From Beaufortia kweichowensis (lineage: Eukaryota > Chordata > Actinopteri > Cypriniformes > Gastromyzontidae): a stretch of 64,000 bases of DNA. Position 1 is the first letter of the stretch. Every line of letters begins with the position of its first letter. The position numbers were made by a program, and so were the translations under genes. Under the pieces are notes generated by a model. It was not told the origin of the DNA and did no database searches. It was given only the letters and a program-made list of their open reading frames with translations. Shown in pieces: positions 25,801 through 40,800 of the stretch. Location of the stretch: the NCBI GenBank assembly GCA_019155185.1, contig CM032815.1, positions 7,077,001-7,141,000 of the forward strand, in the 5' to 3' direction.

Positions 25801-28800
25801 TTCCGCTGTCCCAGACAGGAAAACACCGGAAGTAAACTTTAAGTCAAACTTCACCATCAGCGCCTGAAGCTACAGAAGCAAAATAAAGAGCACAAGACGC
25901 ATAACAACAGTCTTTATATTCACTGCATGACGGCAAAATTATTTATATTTTAGATATGATAAGATGAAAATTACAAGTCCTAAAAAAATAATACAAAGAT
26001 AATCAGCAACACAAAAAAGTATAAATGTAAAACAAACATCACAATTCAACAAGTCAATGAATTTAAATTTTCTCATTTATTAGATGTTTAGGAATGTAAA
26101 GATATATCAATCTATATATCAACCAGAGCTATAGCGATTGTTTTATTATTGTTAACATAATCTTTATATTAAAATCCAGTTTATTATTCAGTGACAGATG
26201 TATTCAATTTCAGATGGATCAACTAAACCTTAAATGTTGTCAATTCTTAAACAATTCTTAATAACTTTTGTTGTCTTGTTAATGTTTGAAATTAAATTTG
26301 TTATTTTCTACATTTTGGTCAAAATATTGTGTTACAATCAATCTTGAATTCAGTATCGTATCGTGAGCTAACTGTATTGCGTAATGTTTAGTTCAAATAC
26401 TCTTTTGGTTGGCAAACATGGTAAATGTTGTTCGATAACTTTTACAAAAACATTTAATTCCCTAAACGTCACCAAAAATAGCACTGCGCTGGTTAGGGGA
26501 CTGACTCCAGAAACCCTGCAGCATCTCATATCTTCTTAAGTGCACTCATAAGTGAGCAAACAGATTGTCACATGCACTAGACATTCCAGGAATCCATTAA
26601 ACAGATGCTGAGCACTTAGCTTATATCACAGATTATAAAGGAAGCAGACCGTGTCAGTAACATCAATACTCCAAGTCTTACAACTACAGATCTGATATGA
26701 AACGAGTCCGAAAACAGCTGATTGTTTAATATAAACATTTATTTTACTAACATGACTGAGGTGATCATGCAATAAAGAAGCTCTGGAAGTGTCTTTCTAA
26801 AGCACAATCACATACACGTGACCTGTCGTTCACGGCCCGACTGTAACCGTATCAGTCACGCACTCATTGAGACCCGAGCGTCAAAAGGGCTGATGGGAGA
26901 TTTTACTGGAGGTGTGCTGCACGCGGCATATGCTCCATGTTAACCCTCATCCTCTCGAACCAACCGAGACTACTGATTCACGCCAGGCCAAACCAACACG
27001 TCAGCGCTCTGTTCATTCTGTTTAGAAGAAAAAGCTACTTCAGGAAGTCCACCATAAGCAAAAATAAATGTAAAGCACTTTGAAAACAGCTTGATAATGC
27101 CAACAGTTAGAAAACATAAACGTTTCACGGTCAATGGGATTGAAGTTTGTGCAGAATGTGGCAAGAGCATCCATCAAAGCAGACGTGTCATGGGAAAAAC
27201 TTTAGACAAATAACAGCGTCATTACCGACATCTACGCAATCTGTTATAATCGTTTTCAAAATAGTTTTAGTCTTCCCACTAAAGTCAATATACAAAGATC
27301 TTACGGAAAAACAGCTTAATAAGTTTATAAACGACTCAACACATGATCATTTCTTCAGCACACTAACACATCAAATGTCTCAATAAACACTTCAAGTCCA
27401 TTTAAGTCAACAGATAAATTCACAATTACACCTCAATCTTATGAAAACATGTCCACGTCACATTTTACCCTAAAATCTAATTAAAATGTATTTTGCTTTA
27501 AGGGACAATTAGGCAATTTTATGACAATTTTCTTGACATTTTCACACTGAATGAAGCACTTTTTTTGTAATTCTCATTACAATAAATTTAATTTTTCATG
27601 ATAATGTCTAATCTTAATGATCCCAAAGTCAGCTTCATTTTTTTCAGTCTATCTCAAGGGAAACACGTCTGATTTTATTTATTCGTAATTCAATTAACGC
27701 TTGAATTAATTAAATGACCAAGCAAACAACCAACAAACAGTGATGTAAGAAACTATATTTTCATCAGAATATGGCTGCAAGCTACATCGAAATTATAAAA
27801 ATATCACAAACGTGCATATGGCAGCATGCATATCGCAATGATTTTCAATAACTAAATGATATTTAGTATTTTAAAAAGTTGTAATATTTAAAAAAAACAT
27901 ACTATAATGGTTCTTTTCCCGGAAATATTGTTAAACACATATTTTGACTATACTTTTTTCAGTTATTATCATTATTTTTTAATATAATTTAAATAGTAAA
28001 TTTACCATTTTAAAAATTGTTTTTACAAAACTAAAGCATTATCATAAGTCATATTGCATTATTTAGCAAGTTATGGCATAAAGCCTGATTCTTCAATATC
28101 ATGCAGTCCTACACCAAAAGACTCTTACATGAGTGGTCTTGGATGCCCGATTCATTTATTCAGAAGATTCATTTCTAAATATCATGTGAATTAACTTAAT
28201 CAGGCCACTACTAAAGAAATGTACACAAGCTTTGACTGTGTATATTATAAATATAAAAAACGTATAAACACATACACACACAAAGCTCCAGTGCTTTTAG
28301 GGGTAATATCTAATGGACCACACACACCACAGTAATGTCCTGACCAAACAAACACACGGGCAATTCTCAAACAGCAGCAAATCTGTTCCGAGACCAACGT
28401 CCAGTATGAATCACCCGCATCTGCCCTATTCATCCATCAGACCGAGACTAGACAGCCGGACACCCACGCTGCTTATACTCAACCACCCCAATACTAAACC
28501 AATGAAAACCTGGTCAGCGTCTCTCTGATGACCTCTGACCCCCTTCATCCCGCTCGGGCAGACGTCCAGTGACCCCCAGCGTGTGCATGCTAGGTTTGGC
28601 ATGACACTGGACAGCGGCGGTTTATTGCCCATGTCAGACTGGGGCGTTTCTTGTCATACGCTGGGCCGTAAAGATAAAGATCGACGTCTGGTGGAAGTGA
28701 GCACGCACAGATGAGATAAAGATGCTCTTACGCTCAAGTTCCTGTCCCAGATCTGGATGGTTCCGTCCTGGCAGCCCGCGGCGATGAGCTTCCCGTCTCG

Positions 28801-31800
28801 ATTGTACGCGCAGCAGGTGGGCGTCACTTTCTTGCCCTGCAGCGATCGAGGCTTAAACACAGACTTGTGCTTCTTTTCTGAGTTCAGATCCCACGTCCGT
28901 ACGGTTCTGAAAGGAGATAATCAGAAAAAAAATCTAAAATGGCTTTTCTGCCATGTAATATAATTTATTAGCCCAATGTTTACAATCACAAACAATCACT
29001 GTAACTACCAGCGGTTCAAACATATGACTGATTTTAGTGTCTTTACTCCACTTCTGTAGCTCAGTGATAAATCAAAACACTACACAGACACAAATACCCC
29101 CTCGAGGGATTCTGGTGTCCATAACAAACACATGGTATGAGTCAGCCAATGAGCACGGCCGATATTCCAACCGTTTCTTTATTGGGAAGGGGTCATAAAG
29201 CTTTAGCGTGACGGGCACATTTGAAAGATCCATGTAATTCCAATTATCTTTCCTCCATCTGCAGAAGACATCACATCTGCGCCGAAACAAACACGCAATG
29301 CAATGAAAACAGAAGACGCACACTGAAATGAAATTCAACAGCGTTGTGCAATCGGGTCACGTGAGCTCTGAATAAAGGTGTAGACAGCCTGATGGATGAA
29401 CTGTGGAGGTGAGATGGACTATATTATGACAGGAACAATAAGCTCTTAATGGAGTTGTTCTTTAGCTTGATTAACAAGAGAAACATCGTCTAAAGTGACC
29501 CGTTTACTGACTGCTGGAGGTGTCACCTGAAAATAAAGTGATGAGCGTATAAAACAAAACCAGTCAAACCATCTCAACATCAAATTATCTTTTCGGTCAA
29601 TTCAATGCAAATGTCAACCTAATCATGAAAAAATAACGGTTTTCATCATACTGATAGCTCAGGTGTCAATATTTAGTGGTTTAAATGTGAGTTTTTCTTA
29701 AGCCTTTATTTTAAATATGTAAAATCGTTGTAGTTATCGTCCTAATGTGAATAGGTTTCAAGAGGAATCTTTTAGGGTGCATTAGAAATCTTCCTAGAGT
29801 CACTGAAGCGTCTCAGCACTTCTGTCAACAGAATCGTCCATCTCACTTAACTCCACACATCTCCAGTCGTCCTCCATTATCTCAGACACACACAGTCAGA
29901 GCAGAAGGTGAGAAATGAGAGCACGAGGTGAGATGAGGTCGAGACACACCAGACACCGCGTCAACCTGTTTATACACCAGAGATCACGGGCAGACGGATG
30001 CCCAGGCCGTACATGTCCAAAAGTGCCCTCCTGCATCAACCAGCCGTGACGCTAGGGGTCAGAGGTCACCTGAGATACACATATACATACAGATAACTTC
30101 AATAGTTCCCTGTGCTGGATTCCAGCACAACGACACGCTCACCATGTTTAGACAAAGGGTGATGCCAGGGCAAACAAACGGGTCAAACGAAAACTCTGTC
30201 CGTCTCAGGAAGTGAAACTTCTCATATGACTAAGTGCAGCTCTTGTAAGAGACAGTAGATTAATAGCAGGATGCTGTTCGGTCAGAACTGGCATCATGAA
30301 TGTGTTTATCTATTAAAACCTAATGATTAATTTGATATTACTTACAATAGAAGTGTAGTAATCTTTTATAGCTAGGTTTTTGACCTTTAAATAGAAAAAT
30401 ACACAGCTCTGGAAAAATTTAGAGTCCTCTCCAAATGTGCCTTTAATCTAAGTATTTCTACATGTACTGAAACCATTTAATTCCAGTGTCTAGTGACAAA
30501 ACCTCAGAAGTGACAAAATCACTGAGAGCATGCCAAGACACATGAAAAAAATCAAGATTATTTAATCAAATATTCATTCTTGAACTTTCTTAAAGGGATA
30601 CCAAAAAAAAAAAAAAAATATTCCAATTATTCACCCTCATGGCATTTTTATTTAAGCCTTTATGACTTTCTTTTTTTCTGCAGAACACAAAAGAAGATAT
30701 TTTGAAATGCTGGTAATCAAACAACATTACCTTCCATCGTATGAACACAAAACCACTAAAGATATTTCTCAAAATATCTTCTTTTGTGTTCCACAGAAGA
30801 AAGAGTAAAATATAGGTTTTGAACCGGTGAAACATTAGTATTGTGTTGTCTAAAAATGAACATGACCTTGTGTTTTTGTTAAATTCAAGATCTAAAAAAA
30901 CATCTTTAGTTGTTATTTTAACTTTAATAAAAAAATATAACCCTAACCCAATAAATATAAATAGTGAATAAATAAATAAAATAATTTTGGAGTGATCCTT
31001 TAGATATAGATTAGACAGTAAAATACAGGACAAATAGAGGGAACTGGACTTCGAGCCAGCTATCTCAGCTAAAGTTAACACATTTTTCATTTAAACTCAT
31101 TCTACCAAATGAGTTTTATAATCTTACACCTCAGTTTGCACACAGATCCTCCGGTTTGGGGCCTCTGGCTCGATTGTCCCACTCAACCAATCAGATTCAA
31201 TCTCCCTGCAGGATGGTATTTGGACACAGAAGTGGTCGGAAAATTTCCCCAGTTGTATGAAATTCAAAGGAATCTGATGAAAGCAGCGTGAGGCCCCTGG
31301 AGGTGTCGTGTTTGTGACCGTGTGTCTTAACACCTCACTGATTATGAAGAGTCTAGTTTGTTTTATTTTAGGGGCCACGAGGTGAAAGCGGTACAGGATG
31401 CCGGGTGGGCCGATAAGACGGTATTCATCTGTACCGGCGTCCCCAAGCGGTCCGTCCCACAAACGGCTGTCATGAGACCCCCTGATCTGAGACACATAAT
31501 GAGATTTAACATAAGAGCTTTTAAAAGGCTTGGACCAATTAAACCCGATCATGCACCTTCAGCCCAAACATCAGTTTCTGAATCGTCTTAATTACGAACA
31601 CAGTCTGCTTCAGTGAACAAGACGACGTGGTCAACAGGGGGCCGCACATTCAGGTGCACTCAGGTTGGTGACTACGGAAGACTTCCTCTGTAAGGAAGAA
31701 CATAGTTTAGATGTACTGTACTGTATGTGACCCTAAAGCAAACGTCCTGACTTGTTTAGAAGCCGTACGGACTTTGAACCATAAAAAAAACACGGTTACG

Positions 31801-34800
31801 CCTTAGAGCCCATTCAGTCAAATTATGCAAAAAATGTGAAAATATTATTCATCAAGTGCATTAAGTCACAAAAATACTGGGTTGTTTCAATCACTATTTG
31901 GATGTAATAAAGCCAGCTGTTGGGTTTAATTAACCTAGAAAATGTCCATATTTGACCCAACCATGAATCAACCCAGTATAAAATTATCCTTGACAAAATT
32001 CTTTGCAGACTTTTTTACTCAAATGTTTAAAACGTCTCTTTCGTTTTATGTTTAAAACGTCTCTTTTAATCATTATGACATTTGTGGTTTAGAAAACAAT
32101 AAACCCAAAAATAATGGACAAAAATAACAATATTGCATGCAATTTTCACAATGGACACCATTGGTTGACAACTAGTGATTTGGAAAAAGAGCACAAATTA
32201 GGGATTTTAATTCGCAAAGTAGACAAACCTAAAGAACAAAAAACATCAGTGGAATATTTTGATAAAAAGCACAATAAAAAACCTGTCATGACTGTTGAGC
32301 AATGAGGACTTTGTCTCGTTTCACTGCAGATAAGACAAAGTAAAGCCACAGGAAAGAACAGATTAATACTTCTAATGTATCAGAGGCGTTCTGGCCGAAG
32401 CCCTGGAGGTTAATTAACTCGATAAGATTTAATTTAGAGCAATTTAGGACAGATCTCGAGCATATGGGATTTTTCCTAATCCATCTCCAAGGACACAGCT
32501 GCAGGAAAAGTGTCTACTTCTAAAAATACATGCACGATAAAAAATCTGTTTTGCAGCGCAGAGAGAAAAATGTTCGGGTAGAAAAATGTGTAAACAAAAT
32601 CTTTCAGAACGTATCTGGGTAGTTGCCACCAAAGACTGAAACCGAAGGGTATTTCACGATCACCTCTTAACAAAAATGTAAATTTCATGATCACTTATAC
32701 ACACTGCTTCTTCAAATACAAACACACACCTGATTGATCCCACCATTAAAGCCCTGAATAACCTTCTACTGTGTTTATTCTTCACAATAAGTAAAAATAC
32801 TATAACGGCGTTCTGTGATGGAGACTTTTTAAATATGACTTAATAGAAGCTGGAACAGGTGGCAGATCTCCAGAGCTAGAGTCAATCACAGCTTTAGTCT
32901 GGAGCCAGAAACCTGCTCGTATTCCAGCATGGCATGATGGGAATCTACGGCATTCAGCATCAAGCAGAACGTTTCTCAAAAGGATTTTCATGCGTTGCAC
33001 ATCAGGGCTAAAAGAACAACATGACGGAGATCTTCAACAGATGCTACAGTATTTCTCAGTGTGAGAAAAATATCATTACATCATCTAGCCCAGTGAACTC
33101 ATGGCATCATTTCTGATATCGGGACAAAACATTTCCAAGTATTTCATCTGTGGATCAAAATAACATTTAACTGAGAAACTGCACGTGCATGAAAATAAAT
33201 CCTAAATGCATGCCACCCAATTCTTATTATTGTAAAGCAAAAAATTATAATTTAAATAAAAAACTATTCATATATTTGTATTCAAGTATTTGTTTATCTG
33301 CATTTACTCTAATTTCAATAACATATTTTAACAGTTTATAGTAATACATCTCATGAAAAAGTAAAGCACTTACAAGCACTGTACTGGGAATTGAACGGTC
33401 CAAAAAAATTGACTGTTCAAAAAAAATTACTGAAAAAATTGCAATAATACCATTTTTACTATGTTGCATTTTTTTTTTTTTATAATTACGTGTCTTTATT
33501 TTTATGACTTATTTCTATATAAATGTAAAACTGTTTTTGTGGAAAGTGCTATAATAAATAAAGTAAATTTGGATGCACTGCAGTAGTCAAAATATGTGAT
33601 ACAAAATATCCAAAAATAGGCTTCTCTTAGCGGGAACCAAAATTTTTTGTTTATTTTAGATTGAAATGCTGACCTGGGTGTTTTTGCGAGATTAGTCATT
33701 AACGTCAACATAAAGTGTGATTCCCATCACCTATACATTTTGTAATGTGACATACATTTAAGTGTAAAAATATATTCAGCGGGAAATAATGTAGTCGTGA
33801 CACCTTCACCGGTAACTAAACTCAGATTTTCTGTGCCTGTGGGGTCATGGGAACATGGTCTCCGTTAATGTGAAACAATAGTTTCGTGGCTGTTTTATGT
33901 TTCTTTGACTCATGATATCTTTTAAAGGCATTTGAGCTTTTTACTCCCAGGACAAACTAATCAAATTACTGCAGCAGACGGATCTAAAACAAGCTAAAAT
34001 ATCACACGCTACTACAACAAACTCCCAGAGGACATTCTTTCCGCAAAACAATGTGCTAAAGAGGTGTGTGTCTTACATTATAGGAGGTAGCTAGTCTTCA
34101 ATAGGCCTGCAGGGCTCATCTGAGCTGTTATCGAGAAGCACTGCTGTGACAGATAAATCATCACAGGATTTTGTGGAAAAGTGCAAAGACAAAAAAACCT
34201 TAATAAATGTGCAAAAACAAACTGCAAAGTTCAATGCCAGCAGGTAACACAACTCACCACAACAAGCAACGAAGCGCTGATGATACGATGTTTAATCGAG
34301 AGACGAGAAACACTACAGATTGCTCCCCCTGAGCACAAGTGGCCCCTGTTCCCGGGGTCTCGGGGGCCCGGCGTGCTGATATAATACCTCACGAGGGACA
34401 GCTCACATCTGCAGCTGTTCCCAACCTAAATTGCTCCCTATTTCCTCCTCTAAAACAGCCAGAAACACACAGTGAAAAATGTGCCAATGGATGACTTCCA
34501 GAATCTATATCACAAGTAAATAAAACACACCCAAGACCGTGGCGGTCAGCGAGCTGCTCGACTACATTGTTTTCATAGGGATATTACAGGAATGTTTTAC
34601 TGTGACACGCTCACACAGCCTCTAAACACAATGAAAGAACAAAACTTTTATAGGGGAACTGAGAGAGGGCAGAATTTGACACAGTAAAAAGGTTTACACA
34701 CTATATAACATTTCAGAGGCCTGTGGTGAGAAAAATATTTCACTGTAAGACACCCAAAACTGTGAGATACACACATAACTTAAACACATTTACACAAGTC

Positions 34801-37800
34801 ACACAACACATCCACTTACCACAAAGCATGTACGAACCTATGCAAAGCACATACACACGACTTGCAATGCCCTTAAACACAACCCACATACACACAACTT
34901 CAGCAATACACATACTGTATTCGAACATGCTCACAATTTATAAACATACACACAACTTACGCATATTTGCCGATAACATTTAAATGAATATAGCATTTCC
35001 TGCACCACTGAATCTACAACACAATGTCATAAGAAAATAACCTGCAGTTTACTGCAACAGAGTTGCGAGGTTTTAGTCTAAATCTTAAGTCTAAATTTAA
35101 AACTGATTAAAAGAAATATAATTACAACAACTCATCTTTCTACTACAATGTCCTCACGCGACCAGGGAACGATTCTCGAACGAAAGCCAGTTCTAATCAT
35201 TCAGTTAAATATTAGATTTAACAAAATCAGTCACAAATCATTAAATGCCATTAAATGAAATGCCAATCATGCTATAACAAATAACTCACAAAATCCACAT
35301 CAATGACTTTTATTTCACTGTAAAGTAAAAGATGCAACACAAAAAAAGTAAATGGCATTTTAAACATTTATAAAAATGTAATATTGAAACATAAAACCGA
35401 GTAGTGTTTTGTTTAGTATGTAGCTATGGCTGTCCTGTAGGAAACACTGAAATATGCCCTAAACTGTATAAACCTTTAAATTTGATTAAAATGCTTTTTG
35501 CGCTTGTCACAGGACCGCTGGCATGATGATGTTTGGAAAGTTTCAATGAATAACAGCAAACTTGGATGTTCAAAAACAATCCCTGTGAGGCATCCCAAAG
35601 AATTATCCGTGATTATCCGTAAAAACTTAAGAACAAATGGTTTCAGAAAGAAGAAAAATTTGGATGTGATACACTACAAGCCCAGAAACTATTGTTTCCA
35701 TTTCATTCTTTGTGGATGTGATATTACTCAGGTTAGCTACAAATATGTAGACGGGTTAAGATGAAGACACTATATTTCACTTATATGAGTTATATTTGGG
35801 GACGCGTGAGATTGATCTCACAGTGACTAGGTGCATCCGTGTTCATTTATTCATCCATGCAGAGGTTTGTGAAGGACTCACCCATCATTAGAGCAGGTGA
35901 GAAACTCTTCCTTGATCTTGGGATGCCAGCATCCATCGTTCAGCATGGCGGTATGACCCTAAAGAGAACAGAGATGTTCAGATAACATGAACACAGGTAT
36001 AGTTGAATTCCTTTATAAATGTCTCATTTTAGATTTATCAGTCTATTTAGGAGAAAAGAATGTCATTGTTGAAATATAAATTCTTACAGAATGTATTTTA
36101 AATCTGTTTATACTTTACTAAAGCCCTGACAGAAAATATTAGTCTATGAACGAGTTATCCATTTTAAAAAATGGAAATACACATGCATTATAGATGTGAC
36201 AGAAAAGAACACGTTTACATACTTAGTATTTTTGTGAATGAAAATACACAAACCAGAAGCAATAATACCCAACAAATGGAGAAGAAATTACTCTTTAAAG
36301 AACATAAAATAGTTATTTAATTTTAATTTTCATGTGTTCATTTATAAGAAATATTGACTGTTATGAATGTGAAAATTCTGAAAACAGCACTGAAAAATCA
36401 TGATTTAAACATAAACAAATGAGAGAAACCTCACATGAGTATTTAAACCAGCAAATATTGACATCTGAGCTATCAGTACGTTAAAAACCTTTAGTAAAAA
36501 CGTTATATTTGTATGGTAATGTTGACATTTGCATGGAATCGCTCATTTACACCGCCCAATGGAAATCAGCATAGCTTCACTAATCGCTCATAATTCAAAG
36601 CAGATATTTGGCTTCATCAGTTCATTGTTTGACATGCTCCGCATTAAAAATTCATTAGAAGGATGAATGCCGCATCACAATAAACATGCCAATCCTACAA
36701 TCTTAACCAGTGACTCGAAACGAAGACAAAACACAGTTTGTTTAAAGCTGCCGAATACAGACACAAGTGTTTCAAGCTGTGTGTTCATTTTAACATCATG
36801 GTAAATCTCTGGTGAATGACCACAAATTACAACTTCAAACAGACAATACTCAAGAGATAAGACTGGGCTATTACCCATGAGAGCAACATGTCACAGTTAC
36901 TCCCATTCTAAAATGTATTACAGAGACAAATATGGCGATTACAATTTCCCAGCATGCCAACGTGACACGATATGATCGCTAATACTACTGCTGACAGTTT
37001 ATGAAGCAAGTAAAAATAACAATATTCCCAAAGTATTAAACATAATTTTGAATAAAGATTTGTTCATAAGAACATCTCATATTCATATATAACGTATATA
37101 TATATATATATTTCTTTTGATTTTTATTCCTAAACTATACACTTTTATAGTATTCTGTACATAACTGTACCAAGCGTTTTACTTAGTTTTATGTCATACT
37201 GTATATGGTTGTGTAAGTGACTAATTAAAGTTGAAAGTGAAATCTTATTCAGTATAAATCCCAGAAACAGCTGTGAAAAGTCAAAGCAAAATGGAATCCA
37301 GCATTTCAACACCCAAAATTCAAATACACCCCAAAATTTGCATAAGCATGATTACTATTATAATAACACAAAAATATTTTTTATAATATTAAAATATTCT
37401 TATTTTTCAATATCAATGTGCTTTTGATGGTGCAGAAACAGAAAACCTAATACCAGCATTCTGGTGTAAATCTAAGCAGGAGAGAGTCACTAATCACATC
37501 AGTAATGCTTTCCAAGACGATGTTGAATGTGTTTGCATGTGGAAACAATAACTGTCGATGATACAATAAATTTGAGTATTTCTGTTATGAACATCCAATT
37601 GGCATGTAAAGATGATATTGCCGGCGATTAAAAAACAAAAACAATATATCCGCCTGACATTGAGCTTTACCCGCCGGGGTACAAGAAGTACCCAAAGAGG
37701 AGAGAGACTTAATAGCAAACAGAAGAGGGGAAGCGAGCAGTGACTGTGGCACGCAGACACACTACATTAGCTGACGTGACCAATTCAGCCGCACTCAACA

Positions 37801-40800
37801 GAACGCGAATGCAAATCACACAGGAAACAGGGCAGCATAAAGCCATGCAGATACAGCGAGGCGGTAAAGCACCAGGTGCAATGTTTTGTGGCCATCTCTG
37901 ATGTAGTTCATGTACACCTCATTACAGCTCAGACAACAAACACAACAACCAGATGAAGAAACAAACATCAGGCTATTGTGAGCCGTGGCAAGACGGTATC
38001 TGTCTATTCAAATGTATTTCCAAAGGTCAAAGGTAATAGATGTTGCAATGATGATAAAAACAGCTCATTCTTAAGAAATCAGGTGCCCTATGGTATTTAG
38101 AAACCTTATTATTACTGATGACACAGCTGATAAATATTTCCTAAAGTAAAAATAATACCTTTGTATTAGCCATGTCCACTATATACTGATCTCCTTTGAT
38201 ACATTCGAGAACCTGGAAGCCGTCTCGGTCCAGAACCTTCGCTTGAGAGTTTCCGGCCACCACCAGAAGGACATCACCAGTCATGCTGTACTGCAATGAT
38301 CTGATCTGATGACTGAAACGACAGACAGAGACAGAGAAAGACAGACTCATATTAAAATAATCATTTATTTTGTGCATAATACACATTTTTAATTGGTGCT
38401 AGTTTTTAGTTCGTCTATGATTCAAAATGAAGTGACCAAAAGTAAGTCATTTCAAGTAAAACCAAGTCATTTCCTCCCTACAGTAGAAACATGTGCTGTG
38501 TGCAGGACACCTGATCCGTACCGTATTACATAACTGCACAAATTAAAATAATACAGATGAAGTAAAAACAATGTTTCTTGTCGTCATAACACAGTCAAAA
38601 GCAATAAAAATAACTGAGGAGTTTTTCTGCCTGACGGCTGATTTGTAGCAGACAAGGTACAAGACGGCTTCAATTAAAAACACCAGGAGCTCTTTTACAA
38701 TAAAACATTCATCAAAATCTAATCATGAACGGCCAATAAGGTCTTTTATACTGTGACACTATTTTCCCAATTGTGAAACACACATTCCCGTAAATGTAAT
38801 AAAGCTTTTCAAGCTTTTTCAAAACTTAGTACAAAAAGTCAGTACAAATACTTTTAATATATACTTGCTAAACAGCAAGCACTATCAATGTAACAATACG
38901 ATTACAGTCCAATACAATACAATGTATCGCTAATGAAGATTACTAATGTAACCTTATTAAACATTTGCAATACTACCATGTATTCTATACAGACCTATAT
39001 AAAAAATGTATTTTCTGCCAATCTGAAACAAATTCAAACTGAAATAAACATAATTTAAATGATAAAATACTATTATTTCCTCGCATTACAATGTGACACT
39101 ACAAATGATCTTAATGGCTTTTAAATTAGGCTTTGTTTTCTTTAAACAAAATATCATTTAAATTCTGAAGTAAAATTTGACCACTTTCATGAGTTTTACC
39201 CACAAAAGATCATTCATCATTTCTGTGTCAGGCAAACATCAGCAGGACAGTATAGACCTTAGGCCTTTTTGATTTTGGAGGACTGAGGACGATCAGAGAT
39301 GCGGCATTAGAAGCAGAAGTCTAGTGAACATTCTTTCGGGGTCACTATCTTTATGGGCTCCACATGGGTTGCGTGTTTTCTTTGGCCGTGGTATTTTCAG
39401 TTTGCTGGTAAAGAGATGCCACTGTATCTGGGTTGATTCAACTGTAAATGTGGCGTGGTGCTTTACTCATCGCACATGCTAAAGAGCATCCCCGCTCAGC
39501 CAATTGGCTTCCAATATATCGAGACACCTACGGTAATTTTCTGAAGGGTTCCACTTTCAGGGGGATTTCTAAGAAAACAAAAGAGAAGAAGAAAAATACA
39601 CGGCAGCTCTGCGTGAGCTGCATCTGGCTGCACTTAGTTTGCAAGGCTGATTTGACTCGAGAACACGGTTTCATTCCAGACAGATGAGGTCTAATGTAAA
39701 TCAACCTTACAAAAGCTCACGCAGGAGATATCGAGAGAGGACTCACCACTCGCACGGCTGGAGAGATCGAAACGCGTGCAGAGCCGCGTCCATCCCGGCA
39801 AAGTCCCAGAACTTCACGTCGTAGTCGTAACCGCCGGTGACCAGACGAGCACCAGACGGGTCGAGAGCTAAAGCTGACACCTGCAGAATAAACCACAGAA
39901 ACCTGTGAAATGAACAAATACATACAATACCTTCACTTCCTATAAGGCCTTTGGTTTGAAACAACATCCTTAATAATGGGTTTATCATTAATAAACAAAT
40001 GTAATTTACATTTTCTCTCCTTTGGTGACACTATGCTTTGACTTGTTCCTCAAGTCAACACGAGGTGGCTTTTATAACACGTTTTACACAGAGCATAACA
40101 ATGAGACACAGATTATATAAACCTGGATTCTCCATTTACAGTCTGAACTTGACTTACAGTTTTACTGCCGTGCTGAAGAGTGATTTCATGAGTATCTGGT
40201 ATCTTCTTTACTGGATTCTGTTACAGAGAAAAAAGAGACCAACAGGAAGTGAGAGATTATGTGCAGCGCATCTACAAAAATGTGAATAAACCAAAACAAC
40301 AACTTTTAAACTTGATTTGTTTTTTTTCAGGGCTTAAACTTAAGACACAACACAGTTTTGGGTCTATAGAGCACATGAAGAGAGACACTAATGCCGTTTA
40401 TCATTGGTATCTTGTTTTGCTGTGTCACGTTAAGCAAACAAAAGTCCAGCACCATAATTCACAGAAAGACTTCTGTTTAACCCAGAGTTAAAACCGGTAT
40501 TAACCTGGGCTTAGAAAGACCAAAGTAACACACAGTGTGAAACATCTAGCATGTGTGTTTGTGAGCCGTTTGACCTCGTTCTCCACCTGTGAGTGTTTTT
40601 ATTCAGTGTCAAATGATGGAGCGTGTCCGTCGACAGCGCTGTTTCACTATGATAAAAACTGTCAGGTTTCCTGGCAGATATCACACAGCGTTACTGCTCA
40701 CAGCAGACTCGTTCTTTGAATCGAACACAGGCGGGTTGTGTGATTTGTGGTTGGCTGATTATGGTCGTACACGACTCTTGGCCGTTTCTGGACCTGACAG

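Noticed and set aside
29072..29338. 88-codon - strand frame in wdr70 intron 9
   Set aside because: No recognised similarity, not part of wdr70, and no intron phase support; left as intron.
30590..31090. 166-codon - strand frame
   Set aside because: It runs through an Angel-like MITE and AT-rich intron; the hydrophobic composition reflects T-rich DNA.
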